Shown: in pieces, positions 1 to 10,395 of the stretch | Numbering within the stretch: position 1 is the first letter of the stretch | Layout: the number at the start of each line of letters is the position of its first letter | Origin: Comamonadaceae bacterium | GTDB taxonomy: Bacteria > Pseudomonadota > Gammaproteobacteria > Burkholderiales > Burkholderiaceae_C | Length of the DNA: 64,000 bases | Assembly: GCA_947372865.1 (NCBI GenBank) | Contig: CANBVJ010000012.1 | Coordinates: 1-64,000, forward strand | Direction of reading: 5' to 3' | The notes under the pieces: model-generated | The model's database searches: none | The model's input: the letters and a program-made list of their open reading frames with translations, nothing else | Told to the model about the DNA's origin: nothing | Position numbers and translations under genes: made by a program

Positions 1-57
1 GATCGGGCGCAAGCAAGGCTTCAGTGATGCGTCCTTTCATGCCGCTACAGTTGGCGC

Positions 58-993
58 ATGAATACCAAACAAGAAACTCTGGGCCTGTGGCTAGGCGTGC
101 TGGGCGTGGCGATCTTTGCCGTGACCCTGCCCATGACGCGGCTGGCCACTGGCACTACCGCCGATCCGCAGCTATCGGCCTGGTTTATTACTTTTGCCCG
201 CGCGGCGCTGGCCGGGGGCTTGTCGATCGTGTTTTTGCTGATCACCCGTTCGCCCTGGCCCTTGTCCACCCAGCGCCTGCCTTTGCTGATGGCGCTCTTG
301 GGCAATGCCATTGGTTTTCCGCTGCTGCTGGGCTTGGCGCTGCGCCAGGTTACGTCCGGCCACGCGGCGGTGTTTACCGCTTTGCTGCCGATGGCCACGG
401 CCGCCATGTCGGCCTGGGTGCTGCACCAGCGCGCGCGCTTGGGGTTTTGGCTGTGCGCGGGCTTTGGGGCTGTGTTGGTGGTGGCTTTCGCTCTGTTGCG
501 CGCGCACCAGCACGGCCAGGGTTTTGGGCTGGAGTGGGCGGACTTGCTGCTGCTGGGCGCGATTGCCTCGGCGGCGGTGGGTTATGTGTTTGGCGCGCAG
601 GTCACGCCCGCCTTGGGCGCCGAGCGCGTGATTTGCTGGGTGTGCGTGATGGCGCTGCCGCTGACCGTGCCCGGCGCGCTGCTGCACTGGCCCGAGCAGG
701 CGATTCGCACCACCTCGTGGCTGGCGCTGGGCTATGTCGGCGTGTTCTCCATGTGGGCTGGCTTCTTTGCCTGGTTTCGCGGCTTGGCGCTGGGCGGCGC
801 GCTGCGGGTGAGCCAGGTGCAACTGGTGCAGCCCTTCTTTAGCATCCTGGCCGCCGTGCCGCTCTTGGGCGAACCGTTGGAAGTCATGACCCTGGGCTTT
901 GCCCTAGCCGTGGTGGCGGTGGTGTTTTTGGGCAAGCGCTTGTCGGCGGCTCCGGCAAAGGCGCCGATTGCATTGAAAGTGACTCAGCCATGA
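58..993 (+). CDS. EamA/DMT-family drug/metabolite transporter
   Basis: 311-aa ORF with ~10 hydrophobic segments; EamA-like pattern. Confidence 0.85.
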   Translation: MNTKQETLGLWLGVLGVAIFAVTLPMTRLATGTTADPQLSAWFITFARAALAGGLSIVFLLITRSPWPLSTQRLPLLMALLGNAIGFPLLLGLALRQVTSGHAAVFTALLPMATAAMSAWVLHQRARLGFWLCAGFGAVLVVAFALLRAHQHGQGFGLEWADLLLLGAIASAAVGYVFGAQVTPALGAERVICWVCVMALPLTVPGALLHWPEQAIRTTSWLALGYVGVFSMWAGFFAWFRGLALGGALRVSQVQLVQPFFSILAAVPLLGEPLEVMTLGFALAVVAVVFLGKRLSAAPAKAPIALKVTQP

Positions 994-1322
994 TCTCGGC
1001 GGCCTTTATTTTTGAGCCCGGCACCTACGACGCGCGCTTTCTGGCGCTAGACGCCAAGATTGAGGCCGCAGCCGTCGCCACCCCCGGCTACCTGGGGCGC
1101 GAGACCTGGCAAAGCGAAGACGGCCTGCGCTTTAACGCCACCTACTACTGGACCGACCTGGACGCGCTCAAAGCCTTTAGCGCCAACGCCGACCACCAAG
1201 AGGCCAAGCGCGACTACAAGCTTTGGTACAAAGGCTTTCACATCGTCATCTCCGAGGTGCTGCGGGCTTATGGGGATGGTGGGGTGACGCACATTACAAG
1301 AGGACAAGGCGCCGCTGAATAG
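990..1322 (+). CDS. Small antibiotic-biosynthesis-monooxygenase-like (dimeric alpha-beta barrel) protein
   Basis: 110-aa ORF overlapping the upstream stop (ATGA); YLGRETWQSEDG...ATYYWTDLDALKAF...HQEAKRDYKLWYKGFHIVISEV pattern. Confidence 0.6.
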   Translation: MISAAFIFEPGTYDARFLALDAKIEAAAVATPGYLGRETWQSEDGLRFNATYYWTDLDALKAFSANADHQEAKRDYKLWYKGFHIVISEVLRAYGDGGVTHITRGQGAAE

Positions 1323-1335
1323 GAAGCGAAAAGCG

Positions 1336-1914
1336 CTATTCCACCAAGGGCACGCCAGACCTCCAAAGAGCGGTTTGCGCGACCTGTAACAGGCGATTCG
1401 TCCCCATTTTGACCAAGCGCTGCGCGCCGCGTTTACCCAATTGGAGGATGCCGCTTTCGAAGAGTGCGACGCAGCTGTGCTGCGGGTGTTGGGCCGATGC
1501 ATACAGAATGCCGTCCAAGTCCATCGCATTGCAGTCCGCAGCAAATTCTTGCGTCTGCGCTATACGCAGCGATTGCAGCACCGGATAAGGCTCCGCCATG
1601 CTGCGCAAATCTGCCAGGCGAAGTGGACCTTTCGTGGCAAATTCCACCAGACATTTGCGCCGCAGCTCGGACAGGCTTCGGCTCACGGTCTCTCGCCGCA
1701 GCAGTGATTCGTACAGCGCGGTCTCCGGGCTATCGGCCAAATAAGCCACTGGCGCATCTTTTAGACAAAACCTACCATGCATCAGCCCCGAGGGCGGCAA
1801 GGACAGTCCATTCAAAACCACGCTGCTTGTGCGTGAACGGATCAGCTGAACGCGGTAGAAAACGTTTGGGGCAGCAAGCTCAATGACCGACGGATTAATG
1901 TCAACAAACCGCAT
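1336..1914 (-). CDS. RES-domain toxin (NAD+-degrading family)
   Basis: FYRVQ...GRF...PVAYLADSPETALYESLLRR... RES-type signature; directly downstream of an HTH antitoxin-like gene. TTG start at 1923 is an alternative. Confidence 0.75.
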   Translation of the reverse strand: MRFVDINPSVIELAAPNVFYRVQLIRSRTSSVVLNGLSLPPSGLMHGRFCLKDAPVAYLADSPETALYESLLRRETVSRSLSELRRKCLVEFATKGPLRLADLRSMAEPYPVLQSLRIAQTQEFAADCNAMDLDGILYASAQHPQHSCVALFESGILQLGKRGAQRLVKMGTNRLLQVAQTALWRSGVPLVE

Positions 1915-1926
1915 GGGTGGCAAGGC

Positions 1927-2397
1927 TTAGTGCCCTTGTGCTGTTGCCAACTCAACGATACGTTTGGCGCTGATGCCGCGCTCTAGTGCCGTGCGCGGGG
2001 CCAAATCATCGAGTGCCGGGAGCGGAGTCTCTAGGAATGACAACAACTGCCAGCCGTCAGTGGTTCCCAGGCTTTCACAGAGTTGCTGGATCACAGGAAA
2101 AACATAGGGTTCGAACTGCCATTTGGGCATCTTGAAGCCACGGCGCAGGTGCGCTACACCAATGCAGCGCCCGCTTTTGATCCAGGCGTTGACGGTGACG
2201 CGCGTTGTGCCACTCAGTTCGGCAGCTTCGTCGGTGGTAACCATGTCGGAGGCATTTATGCGCTCGCGCCGGTAATCGGCGCCACGGCGAAGCAAGGCCG
2301 TGGTCTGCGTTTCAGTGGCGTACGGGTCTGCGGCTGAAGGGCGAGCCGCGCCGATCGAATCAAGAACGGCAGTAAAAGGGTGCGTTATCGTGTTCAT
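1927..2397 (-). CDS. Antitoxin-like protein with HTH and ParS/MbcA-like C-terminal region
   Basis: MVTTDEAAELSGTTRVTVNAWIKSGRCIGV HTH; LLSFLETPLPALDDLAPRTALERG C-terminal pattern typical of Xre/MbcA/ParS partners of RES toxins. Confidence 0.7.
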   Translation of the reverse strand: MNTITHPFTAVLDSIGAARPSAADPYATETQTTALLRRGADYRRERINASDMVTTDEAAELSGTTRVTVNAWIKSGRCIGVAHLRRGFKMPKWQFEPYVFPVIQQLCESLGTTDGWQLLSFLETPLPALDDLAPRTALERGISAKRIVELATAQGH

Positions 2398-2606
2398 GGT
2401 GATTGGGTTTGGGAGCGCCGTTGTGGGCACGACAGTTCAATTCTCGATTGACTGGATTATTTTGTCAATTTCGTTAAGTTGAAAAAATCTCGATTTCCCG
2501 GTTGAAGCCGACGTGGCGCCGTACTGCGAACCAGAAAGCCGGTGTTACAAACGACTGGTATTGTTTTCAGCCCATCGTTGCCACGCACCAAGCTCAGTCC
2601 CCCCCC

Positions 2607-3584
2607 ATGATCCAACGCCCCTTCAAACAAGTAGACGTCTTCACCGCCACCCCCTACCTGGGCAACGCCCTGGCCGTGGTGTTGGACGGCACGGGCTTAA
2701 GCGACGCGCAAATGCAAAACTTTGCCCGCTGGACCAATTTGTCTGAGACCACGTTTTTACTTCCGCCCACGCCCGAGGCTGCCGCCGCTGGTGCCGACTA
2801 CCAAGTGCGCATCTTTGCGCCCGGCTACGAGATGCCGTTTGCCGGCCACCCCACGCTGGGCAGTTGCCATGCCTGGCTGCAAGCCGGTGGCCTGCCGCGC
2901 GACCCGGCGCGGGTGGTGCAGCAGTGCAAGGCGGGTTTGGTGGCCATTAGCCGCACGCCCCACCCGGACTCGCCCGGCGGCCAGCGCCTGGCTTTTGCTG
3001 CGCCGCCCTTGGTGCGCAGCGCGCCCACGCCCGAGGTGGGGGCCGCTTTGGCCGCTGCCCTGGGTTTGCATGCGCGCCAAATTGTGGCCGCCCAGCATCT
3101 GTGCAACGGTCCGCAGCACTTTGGTTTTTTGGTGGACGACGCTGCTACCGTGCTAGCGCTGGAGCCTGACATGGCCGCGCTGGTGCGCTTGCTGCCGCAG
3201 TTCGGCATCAGCGGCGTGGGGCTGGCGGCGGTAGCGTCTGGCGGCGCAGCGCCGGGGCTGATTGGGCGCTCCAACCGCGAGGCGCGCGCCTTCGGGGGCG
3301 TTGGCGCCACTGCGGCGCAGCAGATGCCAGACGAGCCCTCGGTGGACGTGCGCTTCTTTTTCTCCACCGGGCCGCAAATCACCGAAGACCCGGTCACGGG
3401 CAGCTTCAACGCCAGCATGGCGCAGTGGCTGATTGCCGAGGGCCATGCCCCCAGCAGTTACACCGCCGCCCAGGGCAGCTGCCTGGGCGTGGAGGGACGG
3501 GTGCACATCGCCCAAGACGCCAACGGCCAGGTGTGGGTGGGTGGCGATGTGGTGACCTGTGTGGACGGACAGGTTTCGCTTTAG
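2607..3584 (+). CDS. PhzF family phenazine-biosynthesis-like isomerase
   Basis: KQVDVFTATPYLGNALAVVLDGTGLSDAQMQNFARWTNLSETTFL and PFAGHPTLGS motifs. Confidence 0.9.
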   Translation: MIQRPFKQVDVFTATPYLGNALAVVLDGTGLSDAQMQNFARWTNLSETTFLLPPTPEAAAAGADYQVRIFAPGYEMPFAGHPTLGSCHAWLQAGGLPRDPARVVQQCKAGLVAISRTPHPDSPGGQRLAFAAPPLVRSAPTPEVGAALAAALGLHARQIVAAQHLCNGPQHFGFLVDDAATVLALEPDMAALVRLLPQFGISGVGLAAVASGGAAPGLIGRSNREARAFGGVGATAAQQMPDEPSVDVRFFFSTGPQITEDPVTGSFNASMAQWLIAEGHAPSSYTAAQGSCLGVEGRVHIAQDANGQVWVGGDVVTCVDGQVSL

Positions 3585-3658
3585 AAAATCTGAAATACTG
3601 CGCCTAAACTTGCAGCGATTGCCGCCCCAGGGGCAGGCCGCAGACTGAAGGATCCACC

Positions 3659-4378
3659 ATGCACCAACAAGACTACCAATCCCCCACCGTGGCCCGCCTG
3701 CGCGCTGACCTGGCGCTGGCGCTGCGCGCTGCTGCCCACCACGGCCTGAGCGAAGGCGTGTGCAACCACTTCAGCGTGGAGCTGCCCGACGCCAGCGGGC
3801 GCTTTTTGCTCAACCCGCGTGGGCTGTTGTGGAGCGAGATTGGCGCCGACGACATCGTGCTGGTGGACGCCGACGGTACCGTGCTGGCCGGGCGCCATCC
3901 GGTCGAATCTACCGCCATGTTCATCCACGCCGCCGTGCACCGCATTGCGGGCAAGGCCTGCGTGTTGCACACCCACATGCCCTACGCCACAGCGCTCACG
4001 CTCACCCGCTCGCGGGCGCTGGACACCACCTTGTCGCAAAACGCCATGCGCTTTTATGGCCGCCTGGCCATTGACGCCCACTACAACGGCCTGGCGCTGG
4101 ACGCCAGCGAGGGCGAACGCATTGCCACCGCCATGCAAGGCGCCGACGTGGCCTTTTTGGGCAACCACGGCGTGGTGGTCTGCGGCCCGCGCGTGGACTA
4201 CGCCTATGACGACTTGTATTTCCTGGAACGCGCCTGCATGGCCCAGGTGTTGGCCCATTCCACCGGCTTGCCACTGCTGCCGGTCGGCGCCGAAGTGGCT
4301 GCGCTGGTGGCCCAGCAAAGCATGAGCGAGCGCCTGCAGTCGGAGTTGTTTTTTGAGGCGCTGCGGCGTACGGTCTAG
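3659..4378 (+). CDS. Class II aldolase/adducin family protein
   Basis: HGLSEGVCNHFSVELPD...HTHMPYATALT...NHGVVVCG metal-binding motifs. Confidence 0.9.
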   Translation: MHQQDYQSPTVARLRADLALALRAAAHHGLSEGVCNHFSVELPDASGRFLLNPRGLLWSEIGADDIVLVDADGTVLAGRHPVESTAMFIHAAVHRIAGKACVLHTHMPYATALTLTRSRALDTTLSQNAMRFYGRLAIDAHYNGLALDASEGERIATAMQGADVAFLGNHGVVVCGPRVDYAYDDLYFLERACMAQVLAHSTGLPLLPVGAEVAALVAQQSMSERLQSELFFEALRRTV

Positions 4379-4381
4379 GGT

Positions 4382-5608
4382 TTAGGCCAGCGCTGCTTTG
4401 CGGCGGCGCGCGCCCACCAGGTACAGGCTCAGGCCAATCAACAGCATGTCCACCGCCAGCGAGGCCAGGTAGACCGGCACAAACGACTGCTGCTGCTCCC
4501 GCAGCAAGCCGCCCAGCAAGTTACCCAACATCGAGCCCAGCCCCAGCAAGACGTTGCACATGGCAAACACGGCCGTGGCCTTGCGCGCATCAAACGACAG
4601 GCTGACAAATGCCGGAACCAGCCCAAAGATGGCGTTGAACACCAGCCCAAACAGCGCCCCGCCCACCAGCACCTCGGCCAACGATGCGTGGTGCAGAAAC
4701 AGCAAGGTGCACAAGGCCAGCAAAAGGTAGCTCAGGTTCAGCGCCCGGACCACCGTAATCTTGTCGGCCAGCGCGCCCATGGCCAAGCCGCCAAACATGC
4801 CCACAAAACCGATGGTGGACCACACCCAGCCGGCCGACTCGGCGCTGTAGCCCAGCTCTTCGCGCAAAAACGAGACGAGGTAGTTCATGGTCGGCATGCA
4901 GGCGATGCCGTTGAAGAACATCAATAGCAAGACCAGCACCGCCAAGGGATCGCGCACCACAGCGCACCAGCCCAAGTCGCCCAATGGCTGCGGCGCTTGG
5001 ACGTCCGCGTGCAAGGCGGCAGTCGGGTCCACCCGCAGGCGCACGGCGCCCCAGGCCAGGAGCGCAAACGTCAGCGCGGCAGAAAACACCCACACCAGCT
5101 TCCAGCCGCCCAAAGGCAGCAGCGCCGGCGTGCTAAATCCGTTCAAAAACAAGCCGTAAGCCGTGCCCGAGGACAGCAGCCCCAGCACCTTGCCCTGGTG
5201 CTGCGCTGCAATGCCGCCTTGCATTACCGCCACCATAGGCACCCACACGGTGGCCGCCGCGCCACCGGTAATCACCATGAGTGCGGCTATTTGCACCGCA
5301 TTCGTCACCAGCGGCATCAGCGCCAGGCAGGCGCCGCAGGCAAACACCGAAGCCAAGATCAGCCGCACCGCGCCCAACCATCGCACCAGCCGGGCACAGA
5401 TGAACGCACCCACCAAAAACCCCACCTGCCCCAGCCCGGTAATCCAGCCGATCTCGGCGTAGTTCAGGGCCAGCGCCGCGCGCATGTCTGGCAGCAGCGT
5501 AGAAAACAGGTACACGCCAAACGCATAGGTGACCGCAATAAAGCTGGTCAACAGCAGGGTGAGTTCCAGCGGCTGGGTGCGGGCCGGTGTTGGGCGTTGA
5601 GGGTGCAT
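4382..5608 (-). CDS. MFS transporter
   Basis: About 12 hydrophobic segments; start chosen at MHPQRPTP, upstream ATG at 5716 possible. Confidence 0.8.
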   Translation of the reverse strand: MHPQRPTPARTQPLELTLLLTSFIAVTYAFGVYLFSTLLPDMRAALALNYAEIGWITGLGQVGFLVGAFICARLVRWLGAVRLILASVFACGACLALMPLVTNAVQIAALMVITGGAAATVWVPMVAVMQGGIAAQHQGKVLGLLSSGTAYGLFLNGFSTPALLPLGGWKLVWVFSAALTFALLAWGAVRLRVDPTAALHADVQAPQPLGDLGWCAVVRDPLAVLVLLLMFFNGIACMPTMNYLVSFLREELGYSAESAGWVWSTIGFVGMFGGLAMGALADKITVVRALNLSYLLLALCTLLFLHHASLAEVLVGGALFGLVFNAIFGLVPAFVSLSFDARKATAVFAMCNVLLGLGSMLGNLLGGLLREQQQSFVPVYLASLAVDMLLIGLSLYLVGARRRKAALA

Positions 5609-5849
5609 GCGGTAAGGAGTTTTGGCTTGGAGCTTGGGTTGGCAAAGCAAGTTTAGATGCTGGCCCAACGCCGACAAAAAATCTTGTTTTCGTGGGTGGA
5701 AAAGCTTCCACTCCATTGCTGACGCAGCGCAATAAATTTAAAAACAAATTGGCAAAAATCCCGCATTGACGCGATGGCCGTGCCGCCCGGCGCGCATCGC
5801 AATTCAATCGCCTGGCGACCCGCTTCAAGCGCGGCGTCAGGTTTCAAGG

Positions 5850-7316
5850 ATGTCGCTTGCCATGGAAAATTTGCTGACCCGGCGCAACACGGTGGTCGTG
5901 GTCGCCTTGCTTGCCCTGTGGCGCCTGCATTTGTCGGCGGCGCTGCAGTTGCACCCCGACGAGGCCTATTACTGGCTTTGGTCGCGCTACCTTGATTGGA
6001 GCTACTTTGACCACCCGCCCATGGTGGCCTATTTCATTTGGGCCAGCACCTTGGGCTCTAAGTCGGAGCTGTGGGTGCGCTTGTCGGGCTCGCTAGTCTT
6101 GCTGGCGGCCAGCGTGATGATGTGGCGCCTGGCGCTGCAGTTGTTCAAGAGCGAGGCGGTGGCCGCAGGCAGCGTGATGTTGTTCAACCTGTACCCGCTC
6201 ACCATGCTGGGCCTGATCGTGATGACGCCTGACGTGCCGGTGGTGTTTTTCTGGTGCCTGGGGGTGTATTTGTTTTGGCAGGCCTTGCAAAGCGGCCAGG
6301 CCTGGCGCTGGTACCTGCTGGGGCTGGTGTTTGGCCTGGGGCTCTTGTCCAAGTACACGGCGGTGCTGATGGCGCCGTGTTTTTTGCTCTACCTGCTGCT
6401 CACCGACGAGCGGCGCTGGCTTAAAACCGTGCATCCGTATATGGCGCTGCTTTTGGGGTTGGCGGTGTTTGCGCCCGTGGTGTGGTGGAACAGCCAGAAC
6501 GACTGGGTGTCCTTTCGCTGGCAGTTGCACCACGGCCTGGGTGGCAATGCGCTCGATGCGCTCAACGTGGCCGAATACGCGGCCGGCCAGCTGCTTTTGA
6601 CCGGGCCGCTGGTGTGGCTGCTGGGCATGGTGGCCGCAGGCGTGGCGCTGGTGCGCAAAGACAAGGCCATGCTGTTTGTGGTGTGCACCTCGGTGCCGGT
6701 GATCGGGTTTTTTGCGCTCACTTCGCTGCGCAATGTGGCCGGCGCCAACTGGCCGGCGTTTGCCTATTTTTCTTTCAGCATATTGGTCAGCAAATACTGC
6801 CTGGACGGCTATTCGCTCTTACGCCGGGGCCTGTGGTCGGTGGCGCTGGCCATGACGCTGGGCATGGCCATGACGGCCACCTTGCACGCGCGCTTTAGCG
6901 TGCTGCCGCTGGAGCGCTGGTCCGCGTCCATGGCCACGGCCGACGCCACCAACTGGTTTTACGGCTGGCGCGAGCTGGGCGAAGAGCTCAAAAAGCACCC
7001 CGACTACCTGCACGCCGTGTCGCCCTCGCACCAGCTCAGCGCCGAAATCATCTACTACACCGACGCCAGCGTGTCGGCCCAAACCGCCCAGGCCGCGCGC
7101 CCCAGCCAGTTCAACCTGCTGGACGTGGCGCACCAGCCGCGCAGCCGCGACCGGCTGTTTGTCTGGACGGATGCGGATTTTCCGGAATACGGCGCCCTGG
7201 CGCCCGCTGCGGCGCGGCGCAGTGGCCAGTTCAATACCTACCGGGGTGGCAACCTGGTGCGCAGCTATTTCATCAGCGCCGGGCAGGCGCCGGGGGTGCC
7301 GGTGGCCTTGGATTAG
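5850..7316 (+). CDS. GT39/ArnT-like integral membrane glycosyltransferase
   Basis: LHPDEAYYWLWSRYLDWSYFDHPPMVAYFIW signature and multiple TM segments. Confidence 0.85.
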   Translation: MSLAMENLLTRRNTVVVVALLALWRLHLSAALQLHPDEAYYWLWSRYLDWSYFDHPPMVAYFIWASTLGSKSELWVRLSGSLVLLAASVMMWRLALQLFKSEAVAAGSVMLFNLYPLTMLGLIVMTPDVPVVFFWCLGVYLFWQALQSGQAWRWYLLGLVFGLGLLSKYTAVLMAPCFLLYLLLTDERRWLKTVHPYMALLLGLAVFAPVVWWNSQNDWVSFRWQLHHGLGGNALDALNVAEYAAGQLLLTGPLVWLLGMVAAGVALVRKDKAMLFVVCTSVPVIGFFALTSLRNVAGANWPAFAYFSFSILVSKYCLDGYSLLRRGLWSVALAMTLGMAMTATLHARFSVLPLERWSASMATADATNWFYGWRELGEELKKHPDYLHAVSPSHQLSAEIIYYTDASVSAQTAQAARPSQFNLLDVAHQPRSRDRLFVWTDADFPEYGALAPAAARRSGQFNTYRGGNLVRSYFISAGQAPGVPVALD

Positions 7317-7463
7317 GGCCAACGGCGCTGCCCCGGCCCGGTCCCGGGCCTGCTTTGTCCCCTCCGTGACTGGCCTTGCAAGCCCAAACCGGGCCGCTGC
7401 GGGCTTGCTGCGCATAATGAGCCGGTCTTTCCAACCACTGGCCTTTGCGCAAGGCAAACCAAC

Positions 7464-8717
7464 ATGAAATTTTCGACGGCATCTTCCTTTCGCAAGTCAG
7501 CACTCGTGGCGCTTGCAACCCTGGCTTCTATGGCAGCCCTCTCTGCCCACGCCGAAGTCATCAAGATCGGCTTCATCGAAGTGATGTCCGGCCCCTTTGC
7601 CAAGACGGGTGAGGGCTCTTTGAGCCAGTTGCGCGAAGTGGCGTTGCAACTCAACGCCAAGGCCAAGGGCAAAGAACCCACCTTTGAGATCGTGCCCTTT
7701 GACGGCAAGGGCTCGCCCCAAGAAAGCGTGGTGGCGCTCAAGTCTGCGGTGGACCAGGGCATTCACTACATCACCCAGGGCGGCGGCTCGGGCGTGGCGC
7801 TGGCGCTGAGCGACGCAATTGCCAAGCTCGCCGAGCGCGAGCCCGAAAAAGCCGTGGTGTTCATGAACTACGCGGCCATGGACCCTTTGCTCACCAACGA
7901 GCGCTGCAACTTTTGGCATTTCCGCTTCTATCCGTCGAGCGAAATGAAGATCGAGGCCCTGACCACCTATTTGGTCAAGCGTCCGGACGTGAAAAAGGTG
8001 TTTCTGTTCAACCAAAACTACACCCACGGCCAGCAAGTGGCCAAGGCTTCGCGCCTGTACCTGGGCCGCAAGCGCCCGGACGTAGCCATCGTGGGCGACG
8101 ACATGATCCCGATTGCCCAGGTGCGCGACTTTGCGCCCTATGTGGCCAAGATCAAGGCCTCTGGCGCTGACACGGTGATCACCTCCAACTGGGGTAGCGA
8201 CCTGACCCTGTTTTTCAAGGCGGCCAAAGAAGGCGGCTTGAACATCAACTTCTTCACCATGAACGCCAACAACCCCGGCACGCCGGCAGAAATGGGTTCA
8301 TGGGGCGCAGAAAAAGTCGGCGTGATCTGGAACTGGGGCCACAACGCGCCCACGCCTGAGCTGGAAAAAACCTACCTGGCCTACAAAGCCAAGTACAACG
8401 AAGACTTTATCTTCGCCGCCCACTGGAATTCGCTGAGCATGTTGTCAGCCGCCGTGCAAAAAGCCGGTACCGCAGAGCCCAAAAAAGTGGCCTACACGCT
8501 TGAAGGCATGAAGTACAAGAGCCCGATTGGCGAAGTCGAAATGCGCAAAACCGACCACCAGTTGCTCGCCCCCTTGTTCCTGGGCATCTGGGCCAAACAA
8601 GGCAGCAAAGGCGTGAAATACGACGCCGAGAAAACCGGCTACGGTTTCCGCTCTGAGGTGGTGTGGGATTCGTACATCAGCGCCCAGCCCACTTCCTGCC
8701 AAATGGCCCGTCCTTAA
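7464..8717 (+). CDS. Branched-chain amino acid-type ABC transporter periplasmic substrate-binding protein
   Basis: Signal peptide; IKIGFIEVMSGPFAKTGEG; periplasmic binding protein type 1 pattern. Confidence 0.85.
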   Translation: MKFSTASSFRKSALVALATLASMAALSAHAEVIKIGFIEVMSGPFAKTGEGSLSQLREVALQLNAKAKGKEPTFEIVPFDGKGSPQESVVALKSAVDQGIHYITQGGGSGVALALSDAIAKLAEREPEKAVVFMNYAAMDPLLTNERCNFWHFRFYPSSEMKIEALTTYLVKRPDVKKVFLFNQNYTHGQQVAKASRLYLGRKRPDVAIVGDDMIPIAQVRDFAPYVAKIKASGADTVITSNWGSDLTLFFKAAKEGGLNINFFTMNANNPGTPAEMGSWGAEKVGVIWNWGHNAPTPELEKTYLAYKAKYNEDFIFAAHWNSLSMLSAAVQKAGTAEPKKVAYTLEGMKYKSPIGEVEMRKTDHQLLAPLFLGIWAKQGSKGVKYDAEKTGYGFRSEVVWDSYISAQPTSCQMARP

Positions 8718-8736
8718 TCCATTGAAAGCTCCCGCC

Positions 8737-10359
8737 ATGTTCCAACCCGGCCTGATGATGAACCTGCCCTTGCTGCTCTCCAGCGTGATTGAGCACGCCG
8801 CAGCGCAATATGGCGCCGTTGAAGTCGTGTCCCGCGAAACCCACGGCCCCCTGTTTCGCTACACCTACGCCGACTGCGCGGTGCGCGCGCGCAAGCTGGC
8901 CAATGCGCTGGCCGGTTTGGGCCTGACGGGCGGCGACGCAGTGGGCTCAATCGCCTGGAACAACCACCGTCACCTCGAGGCGTATTACGCCGTCTCAGGC
9001 AGCGGCATGGTCATGCACACCTGCAACCCGCGCCTGCAGGCGCAGCAGCTCATCTACATCATCAACCACGCCGAAGACCGCGTGGTCTTGTTCGACGCCA
9101 CCTTTGCGCCCTTGGTCAAAGGCATTGCCGCGCATTGCCCGGGCGTGCGTGCCTGGATCTGTCTGGCCGACGCGGCCAACACGCCGGCCATTGACGGCGT
9201 AGCCAACCTGCTGTCCTACGACGAGCTGATCGCGCCTTGCAGCGAGGTGTTTGCCTGGCCGCAACTCGATGAAAACACCGGTGCGGCGCTGTGCTACACG
9301 TCAGGCACCACCGGCAACCCCAAGGGCGCCATGTATTCGCACCGCGCCCTGGTGCTCAACGCCATGTCGGGCTGCCTGCCGGGCTTGTTGTCGCTCTCAC
9401 CCAGCGACACGATTCTTCCTGTGGTGCCCATGTTCCACATCAATGCCTGGTGCATTCCCTATGCAGCGCCCATTGGCGGCACCAAGCTGGTCTTGCCCGG
9501 CCCCAAGCTCGACGGCCAGTCGCTCTACGAGCTCATGGAGTCCGAAGGCGTGACCATCAGCGCCGGCGTGCCCACCATCTGGCAAGGCCTCTTGGCCTAT
9601 GTGGAACAGCACGGCCTGCGCTTTAGCACCATGCGCCGCACCGGCGTGGGTGGCTCGGCCATGCCGCAGGCGCTGATCGCCAAGTTCATGGACGTGTACG
9701 GCGTGGACGTGCGCCACGGCTGGGGCATGACCGAGACCACCGCCATCGGCACCATGAGCACCCTGCCGCCCCAGTCCAAAGACTGGACCTCAGAACAAAA
9801 ACAGGCCTTGCTGGCCAAACAGGGACGCAGCGCCTTTGGCGTGGAGATCAAGGTCGTCAGCGAAGACGGCGCCACCTTGCCGCGCGACGGCACATCGCAA
9901 GGCGAACTCATGGTGCGCGGCCACTGGATCATTTCTTCCTACTTCAAAGGCGAGAAGTCGCCGCTGGTTGACGGCTGGTTCCCCACCGGCGACATTGCCA
10001 CCATCGCCCCTGACGGCACCATGCAAATCCGCGACCGCACCAAGGACGTGATCAAAACCGGCGGCGAATGGATCAGCTCCATTGACCTGGAAAGCGCCGC
10101 CGTCGGCCACCCCGCTGTGGCCATGGCCGCCGTCATCGGCGTCAAGCACCCCAAGTGGGACGAACGCCCCTTGCTCTTCATCGTGCGCAAACCTGGCGCT
10201 ACTCTGGAGAAGGAAGGAATCCTGAAATTCCTGGAAACCAAAGTCGCCAAATGGTGGGTGCCCGATGACGTGGTGTTCCTCGACTCCCTGCCCGTGGGCG
10301 GCACTGGCAAGGTGCAAAAGGGCGATCTGCGCAAGGAATATGGCGGTGTGTTTAGCTAA
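8737..10359 (+). CDS. Long/medium-chain fatty-acid--CoA ligase
   Basis: CYTSGTTGNPKGAMYSHR, GWGMTETT, GEWISSIDLE motifs. Confidence 0.88.
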   Translation: MFQPGLMMNLPLLLSSVIEHAAAQYGAVEVVSRETHGPLFRYTYADCAVRARKLANALAGLGLTGGDAVGSIAWNNHRHLEAYYAVSGSGMVMHTCNPRLQAQQLIYIINHAEDRVVLFDATFAPLVKGIAAHCPGVRAWICLADAANTPAIDGVANLLSYDELIAPCSEVFAWPQLDENTGAALCYTSGTTGNPKGAMYSHRALVLNAMSGCLPGLLSLSPSDTILPVVPMFHINAWCIPYAAPIGGTKLVLPGPKLDGQSLYELMESEGVTISAGVPTIWQGLLAYVEQHGLRFSTMRRTGVGGSAMPQALIAKFMDVYGVDVRHGWGMTETTAIGTMSTLPPQSKDWTSEQKQALLAKQGRSAFGVEIKVVSEDGATLPRDGTSQGELMVRGHWIISSYFKGEKSPLVDGWFPTGDIATIAPDGTMQIRDRTKDVIKTGGEWISSIDLESAAVGHPAVAMAAVIGVKHPKWDERPLLFIVRKPGATLEKEGILKFLETKVAKWWVPDDVVFLDSLPVGGTGKVQKGDLRKEYGGVFS

Positions 10360-10395
10360 AGGCGCCCTACCGGCGCGGTGCATGGCGATTGCAGC

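Noticed and set aside
24-842. Alternative ORF overlapping the DMT transporter
   Set aside because: Out-of-frame shadow ORF; the 58-993 frame has clear transporter features.
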